Below, in pieces: positions 16,415 through 25,690 of a stretch of DNA of 64,000 nucleotides. Below the pieces are notes generated by a model that worked only from the letters and a program-made list of their open reading frames with translations, was not told the DNA's origin and did not search any database. Origin of the DNA: Firmicutes bacterium HGW-Firmicutes-7. GTDB lineage: Bacteria > Bacillota > Clostridia > Lachnospirales > Vallitaleaceae. Location: positions 156,470 to 220,469 of the forward strand of contig PGZO01000004.1 of the NCBI GenBank assembly GCA_002841375.1, given 5' to 3'. Within the stretch, counting starts at the first letter, position 1, and the number at the start of each line of letters is the position of its first letter. A program made the position numbers and the translations under genes.

Positions 16415-17833
16415 ATGATTTCTTTTTTGCTATCCGTAATAGCTTTAATATTAGGGTATGTTTTTTATGGTAAGTTTGTTGAAAAAATATTTGGAGCAGA
16501 TGCGAATAAGCCTACGCCAGCTGTTTCAATGGCTGACGGAGTGGATTACGTTCCAATTGATACGAAGAAGGCATTTTTGATTCAATTTCTTAACATTGCA
16601 GGCCTTGGCCCAATTTTTGGTGCCGTTGCTGGTGCGTATTGGGGACCTTCTGCATTTTTATGGATCGTTCTTGGCTCAATTTTTGCAGGTGCAACACATG
16701 ACTATTTCGCTGGTATGCTTTCAGTGCGACACAATGGAGAGACTTTCGCTGAAATCGTAGGACATTATTTAGGCACCTCAGCTAAAAATGCTATGCGTAT
16801 ATTTTCTGTTGTACTACTCATCTTAGTTGGGGTTGTTTTCGTTAATGGACCAGCTGGGTTACTTGAAAATCTAACGGGGATCCCTAGATTAGCATGGGTA
16901 GGATTTATTATCGTGTATTACTTATTAGCTACAGTTTTACCTATTGACAAAATTATCGGTAGAATTTATCCAATATTTGGTGCTACGCTACTAATTATGG
17001 GTATTGGCATTATCTTAGGTATTTTTCTTAAAGGGTATACCATTCCTGAAATACAATTTAATAACTTACATCCTACTGGAAAAGCAATATTTCCATATCT
17101 ATTTATAACGATTGCATGTGGTGCAATTAGTGGTTTCCATGCAACGCAATCACCGATTATGGCACGTTGTATTTCGAATGAAGACCAGGGGCGTAAAATC
17201 TTTTATGGCGCGATGATTACAGAAGGGATCATTGCATTAATTTGGGCAGCAGCTGCTATGACTTTCTTTGGTAGCACGGCGACGCTAGCTGAGGCTGGTG
17301 CTGCAGCAGTTGTTGTTAATACCATTTCAGTTTCCTTATTGGGTACCTTTGGTGGTGCTTTAGCAATTATTGGTGTTGTAGCATGTCCAATCACCTCTGG
17401 GGATACAGCGTTTAGAAGTGCACGTTTAGCAATTGCAGATGCAATCAAATTCAAACAAATAAAATTACGCAATCGTTTTATCATTGCGGTTCCCCTCTTT
17501 GCAATAGGTGTTGAGCTATGCTTTATTGATTTTGCAATCATTTGGCGCTATTTTGCTTGGGCGAACCAAACTTTAGCCATGGTTATGTTATGGGCTGCTG
17601 GAAGTTATTTGGTACAAAATAAGAAATTTCATTACATATGTTCCATTCCTGCAGCTTTTATGACTGCGGTTACGGTTACTTATATCCTTATTGCGCCAGA
17701 GGGCTTGAAATTATCACCAAGTATTGGCTATCCTGTGGGAATACTAACTGCAGTAGTGGCTTTAATCTTCTTCTTGTTCAAAGCCTCTAAGCGATCAAAA
17801 AGTGGCTATGATGAAGCAGTTCAAACGGTTTAA
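16415..17833 (+). CDS. cstA: CstA-family transporter (pyruvate or peptide uptake)
   Basis: 472-residue polytopic membrane protein (about 12-13 hydrophobic segments) of the carbon-starvation CstA family, the short form without the long C-terminal extension. Seen: FLNIAGLGPIFGAVAGAYWGP, GATHDYFAGMLSVRHNGE, SGFHATQSPIMARC and CPITSGDTAFRSARLAIAD. Members CstA and BtsT import peptides and pyruvate. Start ATG 16415 follows AAGGAGG. Encoded right after a LytS/LytR pair, the usual arrangement for an inducible pyruvate transporter; the actual substrate is not readable from sequence. Confidence 0.92.
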   Translation: MISFLLSVIALILGYVFYGKFVEKIFGADANKPTPAVSMADGVDYVPIDTKKAFLIQFLNIAGLGPIFGAVAGAYWGPSAFLWIVLGSIFAGATHDYFAGMLSVRHNGETFAEIVGHYLGTSAKNAMRIFSVVLLILVGVVFVNGPAGLLENLTGIPRLAWVGFIIVYYLLATVLPIDKIIGRIYPIFGATLLIMGIGIILGIFLKGYTIPEIQFNNLHPTGKAIFPYLFITIACGAISGFHATQSPIMARCISNEDQGRKIFYGAMITEGIIALIWAAAAMTFFGSTATLAEAGAAAVVVNTISVSLLGTFGGALAIIGVVACPITSGDTAFRSARLAIADAIKFKQIKLRNRFIIAVPLFAIGVELCFIDFAIIWRYFAWANQTLAMVMLWAAGSYLVQNKKFHYICSIPAAFMTAVTVTYILIAPEGLKLSPSIGYPVGILTAVVALIFFLFKASKRSKSGYDEAVQTV

Positions 17834-18479
17834 CAAACAATATCTTCGTTCTAAATTAAGTACAGGAGCAAGCTACACTGAGATTTATATTTCAATATTA
17901 ATTCTAATTGGCATTATTATTCTCTCAGTAAAAGTATTTCATGATCTGTATGAAATGGTTATAACCATATCACAGGGTACTTTCAGTATATCTATAGAAT
18001 ATTTTTTATCTACTGCATTAGAATTGATTATCGGAATAGAGTTCGTTAAGATGCTAGCAAAGCACACGCCTTCAAGTGTTATAGAAGTATTACTCTTTGC
18101 TATAGCTCGGAAACTTATTACACATCATGGTACCATGCTTGAATCTTTAATAGGGGTTATTGCAATACTTTTACTTTTTGCCATAAAAAAATATTTGATT
18201 CAACCTATTAGCGTATCCACCTCAGATGCAATTATTGTTAATGGTGCACTAAGTACCGAAGAACTGAATACAGCCTACGGTACAGAAATAGATGTCAAAT
18301 ATGGCAATACTATAGCAGGTATTATTTCAAATATGGCTAATTTAAATAATCAGTGTATTCAACCCGGACTAAAGGTTGTTCTTGGAAATAACAAGTTTGA
18401 AGTGTATACAATGGATGCTAAATTAATTAAACAGGTTAAGATGTCTCTATTAACCAATGAAAATGATAAGCTCGCCTAA
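17808..18479 (+). CDS. PsiE-like membrane protein
   Basis: About 223 residues: a basic N-terminus, three or four transmembrane helices (to about residue 135) and a soluble C-terminal domain. The segment EFVKMLAKHTPSSVIEVLLF followed by AIARKLI matches the PsiE (phosphate-starvation-inducible) family. The C-terminal part resembles small ligand-binding domains attached to transporters. The gene overlaps the end of the CstA-like gene by about 25 bases (candidate starts GTG 17802, ATG 17808, ATG 17811), so it is co-translated with the transporter and may be an accessory of it. No direct functional evidence. Confidence 0.75.
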   Translation: MMKQFKRFNKQYLRSKLSTGASYTEIYISILILIGIIILSVKVFHDLYEMVITISQGTFSISIEYFLSTALELIIGIEFVKMLAKHTPSSVIEVLLFAIARKLITHHGTMLESLIGVIAILLLFAIKKYLIQPISVSTSDAIIVNGALSTEELNTAYGTEIDVKYGNTIAGIISNMANLNNQCIQPGLKVVLGNNKFEVYTMDAKLIKQVKMSLLTNENDKLA

Positions 18480-18496
18480 GATTAGGTGAGCTTATC
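18465..18496. terminator. Hairpin at the end of the PsiE-like gene
   Basis: A 15-base stem with one mismatch pairs 18465-18479 with 18482-18496. It includes the stop codon, leaves a 2-base loop, and lies between convergent genes. No strong T-run follows, so it may act mainly as an mRNA end stabiliser. Confidence 0.6.
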
Positions 18497-18540
18497 GCTA
18501 TATTGTGATTAAGTACCCAATAAGGAGATGATTTTTCAAA

Positions 18541-19764
18541 CTACTTTGCTTCAAAGACAGGAACTTTGCTATATTGATAGCCTATTGAACTCAATCCAGT
18601 TACAATCACCAAGAATATCCATGAAATGACAGAAGAAAAGAAGAGTAGTGAGCCCAACATCAGCATTAATAAAACAATTACACCTTTCATCAAAATGCTT
18701 TTCATATAACGAAAGCTAGCGAAAAGGCCAAGAAGTGCATTGCTGATAAAAAACATATTTGCAATCCCAACGATCCATTCAAGGTTAATCCAACTCATTG
18801 CCACACAACCTAAAATAAGTATATGCACCAAAGTCAATGTAACTAAAGAAGCATGAGGTTTTGTGAAGAATTGAGGTAACTGACCGATTTTCGCACGTGA
18901 AGTCATTTGTCTTTCTACAGCGCCTACAAACATGAGGATTGTGCACACACATAAGCAGGCAGCAAGTACTGAGAAAATAATGTTAGACCAAGAACCGAAA
19001 AAGGGTACAAGTAAAACCTGAAGTTGAATATCCGCCGAAGCATCTAAATAATAGTTTTGTAAAGCAAAGGTTGTAACCAAATAAACCAATATGATTGCCA
19101 CGAGACTTACCTTCATGGCACGCAGGATTGTTTTAGTGGGATTTTTAACGTCCTCTATGTAATTACCAATAATTTCCCAACCTATGATCGACCAGAAAAC
19201 AAGTAAAAGTGTATAGCCAAGCTCCCGAAGGGGTGGCCGACCAACAGGCAGTTGAATATGATCCACACTTGTAAGAATACCTATCCCCCCACTGACGAGA
19301 AGTAGCGCGGTTACAGTGGAAAGGATTAAGACGAGACGTCCTACTGATGAAATACCCATAGCAATAATAAGTGCACAGAGAAGGAGCAGTACAAAAGCAA
19401 TTATAAGCTCATTTGCAATCCAAGGTGCCAAGAAGCCTTTTAGAAAGCTTGCAGCTGTAAGAATAACTGCAATGGGTCCAAAGCATACGGCTGCTGTCAA
19501 ATAATTGGAAGCTAATTCACGAAAACGATCTCCTAAAACTTGACCAATAACAAGACTCATGCCCTCGTTACTGGTGGTTAGTAAGGTCATTTTAACAAAT
19601 ATATAAGCAAAGATACTACCAATTATCATGATAATAACCCAAGCCCATATTGCATAGTGCCCTAAGGCGTTAAAGGCAAGGGGCGGGAGAAAAATAATTC
19701 CAGAACCTAGAATTGGCCCGATCATAAGACCGCTTAAGGTCCAGGTGTTTAATTGTTTTTTCAT
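18541..19764 (-). CDS. APC-family amino acid permease
   Basis: 407-residue integral membrane protein with about 12 hydrophobic segments. The first helix carries the APC substrate motif GPILGSGIIFLPP; TM6 region LLLVFWSIIGWEIIGNYIEDVKNPTKTI is typical of amino acid transporters. GAGGAGGT precedes the ATG. It is divergent from a LysR-type regulator, with an inverted repeat in between, so induction by the substrate amino acid (or amine) through that regulator is likely. The substrate is not predictable from sequence. Confidence 0.88.
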   Translation of the reverse strand: MKKQLNTWTLSGLMIGPILGSGIIFLPPLAFNALGHYAIWAWVIIMIIGSIFAYIFVKMTLLTTSNEGMSLVIGQVLGDRFRELASNYLTAAVCFGPIAVILTAASFLKGFLAPWIANELIIAFVLLLLCALIIAMGISSVGRLVLILSTVTALLLVSGGIGILTSVDHIQLPVGRPPLRELGYTLLLVFWSIIGWEIIGNYIEDVKNPTKTILRAMKVSLVAIILVYLVTTFALQNYYLDASADIQLQVLLVPFFGSWSNIIFSVLAACLCVCTILMFVGAVERQMTSRAKIGQLPQFFTKPHASLVTLTLVHILILGCVAMSWINLEWIVGIANMFFISNALLGLFASFRYMKSILMKGVIVLLMLMLGSLLFFSSVISWIFLVIVTGLSSIGYQYSKVPVFEAK

Positions 19765-19818
19765 AAGATTTACCTCCTCAATGATTATTTATTATACGAC
19801 GCTACAATCTATTTGTAA

Positions 19819-19848
19819 AATTGAAATAATGAATTGGGTATTTCAATT
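19819..19848. promoter_or_regulatory. Candidate LysR operator
   Basis: A perfect 9-base inverted repeat, AATTGAAAT at 19819-19827 and ATTTCAATT at 19840-19848 (12-base spacer), lies in the divergent region between the permease and the LysR gene. It contains the T-N11-A arrangement typical of LysR-family sites. Confidence 0.6.
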
Positions 19849-19901
19849 ATTTCGATAACAGAGTATAATGAAGTTATCACATAATTGGGAGGATAATGAC
19901 G

Positions 19902-20774
19902 ATGGAAATTAAAAACTTTAGAACCTTTAAAAAAATAGCCGAACTCGGTAACTTCACCAAAGCAGCGCAAGATCTTGGTTATGCTCAGTCAACCTTAACT
20001 TTTCAGATTCAAGCCATTGAAAGCTATTATCAGAAGCCACTATTTGAGCGAGTAGGTAAGAGGATGGAGCTAACCCAATTTGGACAGCAATTATTGGAGC
20101 AGGTTGACTTACTATTAAGTAATTATCAAAAACTTGAACAACTTGGGTTGCAGGAAACTAATCCTGAAGGTGTGCTACGAATAGGAGCGCCAGAATCCCT
20201 TATGATCTATAGACTTTATCCGATTATCAAACAGTACAAACAATTATATCCTAAGGTTGAAATCATTTTTATGGATGGACAATGTAAATTTCTAAGACAA
20301 CGATTAAATTCAGGTGATTTTGATATAACCTTTCTCTTACAACCAGAATATAGCTATGGAAATATTAAGACTATTTTACTCAAAAAAGAAACTATGTGTT
20401 TAGTGGGGCCATCTGATTTAGTAGGAGAGGATTTCCTGCCAGACGCTTCTCAGATGGTACTCTTTACTGAAAAGGAATGTACCTATCGTGAGGTATTCAG
20501 TGACTATATGCGGAGCCTTAATTTTTTTCCAACGAATATTCTCGAAACAGAAAGTGTCGAAGCTATAAAAAAGTATGTAATCAACGGTCTTGGCATTTCT
20601 TATTTACCACTGTATGCTGTTGAGGAGGAACTTGCGAACGAGAGAATGCGCATCAAACAGTATGATTCAGGTATTCAACTTTATTCACAAATAGCTTACC
20701 ATAAAAATAAGTGGCTAAATCCTGCTTTAACTGCTTTGATTGAATTAAGTATTGAGCATAGCAAGGGCTGGTGA
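19902..20774 (+). CDS. LysR-family transcriptional regulator
   Basis: About 290 residues: N-terminal winged helix-turn-helix (FRTFKKIAELGNFTKAAQDLGYAQSTLTFQIQAIE) and a C-terminal type 2 periplasmic-binding-like effector domain (about 90-285). Two in-frame ATGs exist; ATG 19902 is chosen since GGGAGG at 19887-19892 is 9 bases away, against 3 for ATG 19896. Divergent from an APC permease, which is its probable target. Effector unknown. Confidence 0.9.
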   Translation: MEIKNFRTFKKIAELGNFTKAAQDLGYAQSTLTFQIQAIESYYQKPLFERVGKRMELTQFGQQLLEQVDLLLSNYQKLEQLGLQETNPEGVLRIGAPESLMIYRLYPIIKQYKQLYPKVEIIFMDGQCKFLRQRLNSGDFDITFLLQPEYSYGNIKTILLKKETMCLVGPSDLVGEDFLPDASQMVLFTEKECTYREVFSDYMRSLNFFPTNILETESVEAIKKYVINGLGISYLPLYAVEEELANERMRIKQYDSGIQLYSQIAYHKNKWLNPALTALIELSIEHSKGW

Positions 20775-20902
20775 TTTGCTAGGATCAACACTAAAGGATT
20801 TTTTTAATAGCTTAACACATTTTTTTGTAGTGTTATTGTACAAGGGAATAATAAATATGATAGAATATAGAAAAAATGAATCTAATGAAGGATGGTGTTA
20901 AC

Positions 20903-21394
20903 ATGTTAAATGAGGAGCTCGCTACTATTAAACAGGCTATTGTAAATGAAGTGGAAGGTTATGAATTTTACCGTATGGCTGCTGATCAAGCGAAGAGCAG
21001 TGGCAGTAAAGAAGCATTTTTGATGCTTGCTGAAGAAGAATTAAAACATGCTGAATATTTAAAGCTCTTATTTGAAAAAGTAAAGGATGGAATATCAGAT
21101 GATATTAAACTTGCATTTTTATCAGATCCACCTTCACCTAATATATACAATTGGAACAAAGTTGATAAAGACTTCCTTGGTCTAGCTATGTCAGTCTTCG
21201 GTGTTGGCATGCAAATGGAAAGAGATGCTATTGCGTTTTATGAAAATGCAAGAGACAATTCCACGTTAGAAGAAGCACAAAGGTTATACAACCTCCTCAT
21301 TGGTTGGGAGAAGTTACACTTAGAGCAATTTTCTCAGCAATATCAGATCTATAAAACTGATTGGTGGTTAAAACAGGGATTTAGCCCATTTTAG
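20903..21394 (+). CDS. Ferritin-like / rubrerythrin-family diiron protein
   Basis: 163-residue four-helix protein. Iron-ligand pattern: Glu in IVNEVEGYEFY, ExxH in EEELKHAEYL, Glu in MERDAIAFYENA and ExxH-like WEKLHLEQF. It lacks the C-terminal rubredoxin domain of classical rubrerythrins. ATG 20903 is preferred because AAGGAT is 10 bases upstream; the in-frame ATG at 20876 has no site. The likely role is peroxide reduction or iron handling in an anaerobe. Single gene. Confidence 0.83.
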   Translation: MLNEELATIKQAIVNEVEGYEFYRMAADQAKSSGSKEAFLMLAEEELKHAEYLKLLFEKVKDGISDDIKLAFLSDPPSPNIYNWNKVDKDFLGLAMSVFGVGMQMERDAIAFYENARDNSTLEEAQRLYNLLIGWEKLHLEQFSQQYQIYKTDWWLKQGFSPF

Positions 21395-21450
21395 AAGGAA
21401 AGCGTAGACAGATATTAATAAGTTTTATTTTTGGTGACATGGTTATAATC

Positions 21451-21507
21451 TTGACAAAGTATAACCTTTGCGATATTATATGACTATAAAATGAAAAACG
21501 TCATATA
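21451..21507 (+). promoter_or_regulatory. Promoter with overlapping inverted repeat before the hydrolase-TetR operon
   Basis: TTGACA at 21451-21456 and TATTAT at 21474-21479 with a 17-base spacer. Overlapping the -10 element begins an inverted repeat TATATGAC (21477-21484) / GTCATATA (21500-21507). A repressor bound there would block initiation; the TetR-type gene in the same operon is the natural candidate. Confidence 0.6.
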
Positions 21508-21526
21508 AATTGGAGAGGTGAAGTTT

Positions 21527-22390
21527 ATGGCAATAGAAAATACGTGGAAAGAAATTTATATACCTAATAAGAAAGGTACTAATCTATTTTGTAATCATTA
21601 TTATAATGACAAAGACGCGCCTAATATTATATATATTCAGACACCTATTGGATCTGTGAAGTCATTTTTGAAGAAAGCGTATGAGCCACTTGCTCAATAT
21701 GGGTTTAACATATTTGCAGTGGATTTTTCTGGAATTGGTAAGAGCATGGGTAATATTACAGACTTTTCACGCCAAGGTACTGTTGATGATTTGGATTGTT
21801 GCGTAGAGTATATTTGCGAAAGGTTTACAGGAGATATTCATTTATATGCAGGTACTGGTACTGGTGGTATTTTCGGAGAATATTATGCAAGTACTACAGA
21901 TAAAATCAGAAGCTTTGCTCAATATGGTGTTGGTATTTATGGAGACGTATCAATAATAAGGTACCCTAAGTGGATTACAAAAATGTTCTATATTTTACTA
22001 AAAGGTATAGCGAAGGTCATGCCTAGATTGAGAATATTTTTTCCGCTTCCAAAGTATAGCGGTTATCATGCAGAGTTAGATAATACTTTTTATGAAATGG
22101 CATTACAAGAATATCCAGATCTCTTTAAACAAGATATTCATTTAATGATTGCTTTGTTGGGTATGTTTTTAGACAAAGAAAGTGCTTTAAAATTGTTGCC
22201 TCAATGTCCCACTTTAGTTTTTGAGACTTTGCATGACAGATATTTTTCAAAAGAATATTTCAGGAAATATTATGACATACTTACTTGTGAAAAGAAGCTT
22301 TATTCAATTAATGATATACATAATAGTTATTATTTTCATTCAGATGAAATTTGTAAAGAGGTTGCAAAATGGTTTATCGCACACGCATAA
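21527..22390 (+). CDS. Alpha/beta-hydrolase-fold protein with altered nucleophile motif
   Basis: 287-residue soluble protein of the alpha/beta hydrolase fold: NIFAVDFSGIGKSMG oxyanion/strand region, an aspartate/histidine C-terminal half with DIHNSYYFH. At the nucleophile elbow, where GxSxG is expected, the sequence reads YAGTGTGGIFG, so the serine appears to be replaced by glycine. Start ATG 21527 is set by GGAGAGG at 21512-21518. Followed after 22 bases by a TetR-type regulator. Either a non-catalytic member or one using another residue; substrate unknown. Confidence 0.75.
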   Translation: MAIENTWKEIYIPNKKGTNLFCNHYYNDKDAPNIIYIQTPIGSVKSFLKKAYEPLAQYGFNIFAVDFSGIGKSMGNITDFSRQGTVDDLDCCVEYICERFTGDIHLYAGTGTGGIFGEYYASTTDKIRSFAQYGVGIYGDVSIIRYPKWITKMFYILLKGIAKVMPRLRIFFPLPKYSGYHAELDNTFYEMALQEYPDLFKQDIHLMIALLGMFLDKESALKLLPQCPTLVFETLHDRYFSKEYFRKYYDILTCEKKLYSINDIHNSYYFHSDEICKEVAKWFIAHA

Positions 22391-22412
22391 ACGATAAGAA
22401 GAGAGGTCGAAC

Positions 22413-22994
22413 ATGCCGAAATTCAATGATAAAGAAAAAGAAATAATTCACCACAAGCTCCGTATGGAAGGTGAAAGACTTTTTATGGCATATGGATTAA
22501 AGAAAGTAACCGTAAATGATCTTGTTCAAGCGGTGGGAATTTCTCACGGTGCATTTTATGCTTTTTATGAAAATAAGGAACATCTTTTCATGGAGATTAA
22601 TGTGGATCATCAAATTAAGATTTTCGATCAAATAGAAAATATATTACTAGAAAATAAGCCATTGCCTCCACGAGCACTTACAAGATTGGTAATCAAACAT
22701 CTATTAGATGCTTTTCTAGAAAATCCGATTATATCATTGATTAACGCAGAAACTTGGGAAAGCATGGAACGAAAGCTACCTCAAAGCATTGTTGAGAAAA
22801 ATAATATGTATGACAGGATTGCACTTGAAAAGCTGATAGCGTATGGTGTTCAACTAAAATGTCCTGTTTCTGTTGCTGTCAAGGTGGTACAGGTTCTCTT
22901 CGTAAGTGCTTCTAGGTTTGTTATGGATGAAGAAGGAACTATTGTTATAGGTATTTTGCTTGAGGGTATCATTGATCAGATTATTCAAGAATAG
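22413..22994 (+). CDS. TetR-family transcriptional regulator
   Basis: 193 residues with an N-terminal TetR helix-turn-helix (LFMAYGLKKVTVNDLVQAVGISHGAFYAFYENKEHLF) and a divergent helical ligand domain. GAGAGGTCGAAC precedes ATG. Likely second gene of the hydrolase operon and an autoregulator through the inverted repeat at 21477-21507. The PanE-like and SDR genes downstream may be in the same regulon. Confidence 0.88.
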   Translation: MPKFNDKEKEIIHHKLRMEGERLFMAYGLKKVTVNDLVQAVGISHGAFYAFYENKEHLFMEINVDHQIKIFDQIENILLENKPLPPRALTRLVIKHLLDAFLENPIISLINAETWESMERKLPQSIVEKNNMYDRIALEKLIAYGVQLKCPVSVAVKVVQVLFVSASRFVMDEEGTIVIGILLEGIIDQIIQE

Positions 22995-23065
22995 AGAAGA
23001 AGTACAGGTCATGTTAATTTTTGGAGTTTAAGATAAAGAAATAGGTGTAAATAAAGGAGAAAACG

Positions 23066-24016
23066 ATGGGAATTAAAAAGGTAACTTTAATCGGATTAGG
23101 AGCAATGGGTGTATTTTTCGCACCAAAGCTCGAAGCATATCTAGGGAAAGGAAATTTCAGAGTGCTTGCCGAAGGTGAACGCAAGGAAAGATTGCAGTCG
23201 AAAGGCGTTACTATTAATAACGTTAAATATCAATTTGCTGTCATCACGCCAGAAGCCGAAGGTGATCCGGCCGACCTGATCATCATGGCGGTTAAAGATA
23301 CGGGGCTTACACAAGCTATCCACGATATCCGAAATCAGATTGGACAGGATACCCAGATCATTTGCGTCATGAATGGAATTGACAGTGAGGAACGCATAGC
23401 AGCGGTCTATGGTTGGGAACACGTCCTGTATTCCTATATGAGAGTTTCTATTGCCATGAATGACGGGGTGGCAAACTTTGATCCTGAGTGGGGGAAAGTA
23501 CACTTTGGAGAGGTAAAGAATGAAGATTTATCCGAAAGAGTTAGGTCTATCAAGGAGTTGTTTGACACCTGTAATATAAAATACAACATTGATCCAAATA
23601 TGATCAAAGGTATGTGGTTTAAATTCATGTGCAATATCGGAGAGAATCTAACCTGTGCACTTTTAGGTGTGCCCTTTGGTGCATTTCATGTAAGCGAACA
23701 TGCCAATGAGATTCGTCGTAATGCCATGTTGGAAGTAGTTGAAATTGCACAACGTATTGGGATAGATTTAGGACAGGCAGATATAGAACGACAGGAGAAT
23801 ACGGTTAAGTCCATACCTTTTCCTAACAAACCTTCCACACTGCAGGATTTGGAAAACGGTCGCATAACGGAGATTGATATGTTTGCGGGTAAAGTGGTAA
23901 AGCTGGGTAAAGAACTGGGTATTGAAACACCTATGAATAGAATGTTCTACCACGGGATTAAGGTTTATGAGGAAAAGAATGCGGGAAGGTTTGAGTACAA
24001 GGTCATTCAGCAATAG
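23066..24016 (+). CDS. 2-dehydropantoate 2-reductase family protein (ApbA/PanE-like)
   Basis: 316 residues, full family length. N-terminal Rossmann domain begins LIGLGAMGVFFAPKL, and AVKDTGL follows the NADPH site. The C-terminal helical domain has MIKGMWFKFMCNIGEN with the catalytic-type Lys and Asn residues. The family reduces ketopantoate to pantoate for CoA synthesis, but many paralogues act on other 2-oxo acids. It is located among TetR, SDR and MerR genes and not with panBCD, so a true PanE role is uncertain. AAAGGAGAAAACG precedes the ATG. Confidence 0.82.
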   Translation: MGIKKVTLIGLGAMGVFFAPKLEAYLGKGNFRVLAEGERKERLQSKGVTINNVKYQFAVITPEAEGDPADLIIMAVKDTGLTQAIHDIRNQIGQDTQIICVMNGIDSEERIAAVYGWEHVLYSYMRVSIAMNDGVANFDPEWGKVHFGEVKNEDLSERVRSIKELFDTCNIKYNIDPNMIKGMWFKFMCNIGENLTCALLGVPFGAFHVSEHANEIRRNAMLEVVEIAQRIGIDLGQADIERQENTVKSIPFPNKPSTLQDLENGRITEIDMFAGKVVKLGKELGIETPMNRMFYHGIKVYEEKNAGRFEYKVIQQ

Positions 24017-24041
24017 TATTAAATAAGTAGGTGGTGAAGTT

Positions 24042-24758
24042 ATGAAAAAAGCGATCGTAATCGGAGCAAGTAGCGGTATAGGAAGAGAGCTAGCTATAAG
24101 ACTCAGTAAAGGGGGCTATCTTGTTGGTGTAACAGGACGACGGGTAGAATTATTGGAAGAAATTAAAGAAATGTTTCCACAACAAATCCTCGTTAAAAAA
24201 ATGGATGTTACAAATACAGAGGAAGCAATGAAAAATTTTGAGGATCTTATTGGTGATTTAGGAGGACTGGATTTAATCATTATTAACGCAGGATTTGGTC
24301 ATATAAATAAAGAACTGAATTGGGAGCCGGAGAAACATACAATCGAGGTTAATGCACTTGGATTCACAGCGATGGTCAATGTGGCTTATAGATATTTTCG
24401 TGAAGAAAAAAAGGGGTGTATTGTAGGTATCTCATCTATTGCAGGTATCAGAGGCAGTTCCTATGCGCCGGCTTATAGTGCGTCTAAAGCGTTTATCTCT
24501 AATTATTTGGAGGGTGTCAGATGTTTATCAAAAAAGGAAAAATCACATATTAAAATCATTGATGTAAAACCTGGATTCGTCGATACAGCTATGGCAAGGG
24601 GAGATAAAGTATTTTGGATGGCACCCGTTGAAAAAGCTGCTAAGCAAATACTAGTGGCCATTGAAAAGGGAAGAGAAAAAGTCATTGTCACAAAGAGGTG
24701 GGCGATCATCATGCGTCTAATGAAAATCTTGCCTGAATGGATTTACAGCAAACTATAA
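24042..24758 (+). CDS. Short-chain dehydrogenase/reductase
   Basis: 238-residue classical SDR. Seen: the NAD(P) motif GASSGIGREL near residue 8, NAGFGH, the Ser of GISSIAG and the catalytic YSASK. Residues after the Rossmann start (TGRRVELL) suggest NADP preference. Start follows AGGTGGTGAAGTT, only 25 bases after the PanE-like gene, so co-transcribed. Substrate cannot be assigned. Confidence 0.88.
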   Translation: MKKAIVIGASSGIGRELAIRLSKGGYLVGVTGRRVELLEEIKEMFPQQILVKKMDVTNTEEAMKNFEDLIGDLGGLDLIIINAGFGHINKELNWEPEKHTIEVNALGFTAMVNVAYRYFREEKKGCIVGISSIAGIRGSSYAPAYSASKAFISNYLEGVRCLSKKEKSHIKIIDVKPGFVDTAMARGDKVFWMAPVEKAAKQILVAIEKGREKVIVTKRWAIIMRLMKILPEWIYSKL

Positions 24759-24844
24759 AGCATATAGAAATAAATAAATTTAGAAATCAATAGATAGTAG
24801 TAAAAGAAGGATTAGAAGGAAAAACCTGGGAGGGGAGGAAACAA

Positions 24845-25666
24845 ATGTTTAGAATTGGAGAGTTCTCAAAGTTAACACAGGTTTCGATTCGAATGTTACG
24901 TTATTACGATGAAATGGATCTTTTGAAGCCTGCAAAAATTGATGAATTCACGGGGTATCGACTGTTTTCTGTAGAACAAATTCCGCTTTTGCATAAGATT
25001 ATCTTTCTAAGGGATACTGGTTTTACTGTTGCTGAAATTACAGCAGCCGTTAGAAAATGGGACAACGAATTTATAACAAATCAGCTCCAAAATAAGAAAC
25101 AGGAAATCATATCAGCAATTAAGCATGAGCAGGAAAGACTTGATAAAATTGATATTGCCTTAAATGATCTTCAGGAAGAGAAAATTGCAATTCATTACAA
25201 TGTTTCTCTAAAAAGCATACCTTGTTATCAGGTGATGTCGCTTCGCAAAATAATTCCTAATTATTTTTGTGAAGGGATGCTATGGAAGGAGTTGTCGGAC
25301 TTTGTTGAAAAGGAAAATATTCATATACTTCAAAATAGTTTTGACTTTGCAATTTATCATGATGTGGAATACAAGGAAGACAATGTTGATGTAGAAGTAT
25401 GTATTGTTGTAAATCAAAACGGGAAAGACAGGAATGGCGTTACTTTTAGGGAAACAGAAAAAATAGACACAATGGCGTGTACAATGGTATATGGGCCATT
25501 TGAAAATATCGCTGTTGCATATGAGTCTTTTGCACATTGGTTGATACAGCAGAGTAAGTATAAAATGACGGGACAAAGCAGGCAGATTTGCCATAGAGGA
25601 CCGTGGAATGAGAAAGATTCTGAGAAATATCTTACGGAACTTCAGATTCCAGTTGAGATAAAATGA
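24845..25666 (+). CDS. MerR-family regulator with GyrI-like effector domain
   Basis: 273 residues: MerR helix-turn-helix at the N-terminus (FRIGEFSKLTQVSIRMLRYY, then YRLFSVEQI), a dimerisation coiled coil (about 75-120), and a C-terminal SOUL/GyrI-like ligand domain. This is the architecture of BmrR-type multidrug activators. GGGAGGGGAGGAAAC precedes the ATG. A textbook MerR-type promoter with a 19-base spacer lies directly downstream at 25691, ahead of the TrmO gene, and is the probable target. Confidence 0.9.
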   Translation: MFRIGEFSKLTQVSIRMLRYYDEMDLLKPAKIDEFTGYRLFSVEQIPLLHKIIFLRDTGFTVAEITAAVRKWDNEFITNQLQNKKQEIISAIKHEQERLDKIDIALNDLQEEKIAIHYNVSLKSIPCYQVMSLRKIIPNYFCEGMLWKELSDFVEKENIHILQNSFDFAIYHDVEYKEDNVDVEVCIVVNQNGKDRNGVTFRETEKIDTMACTMVYGPFENIAVAYESFAHWLIQQSKYKMTGQSRQICHRGPWNEKDSEKYLTELQIPVEIK

Positions 25667-25690
25667 CTGAAAAAATTGACTATTTTTTTA

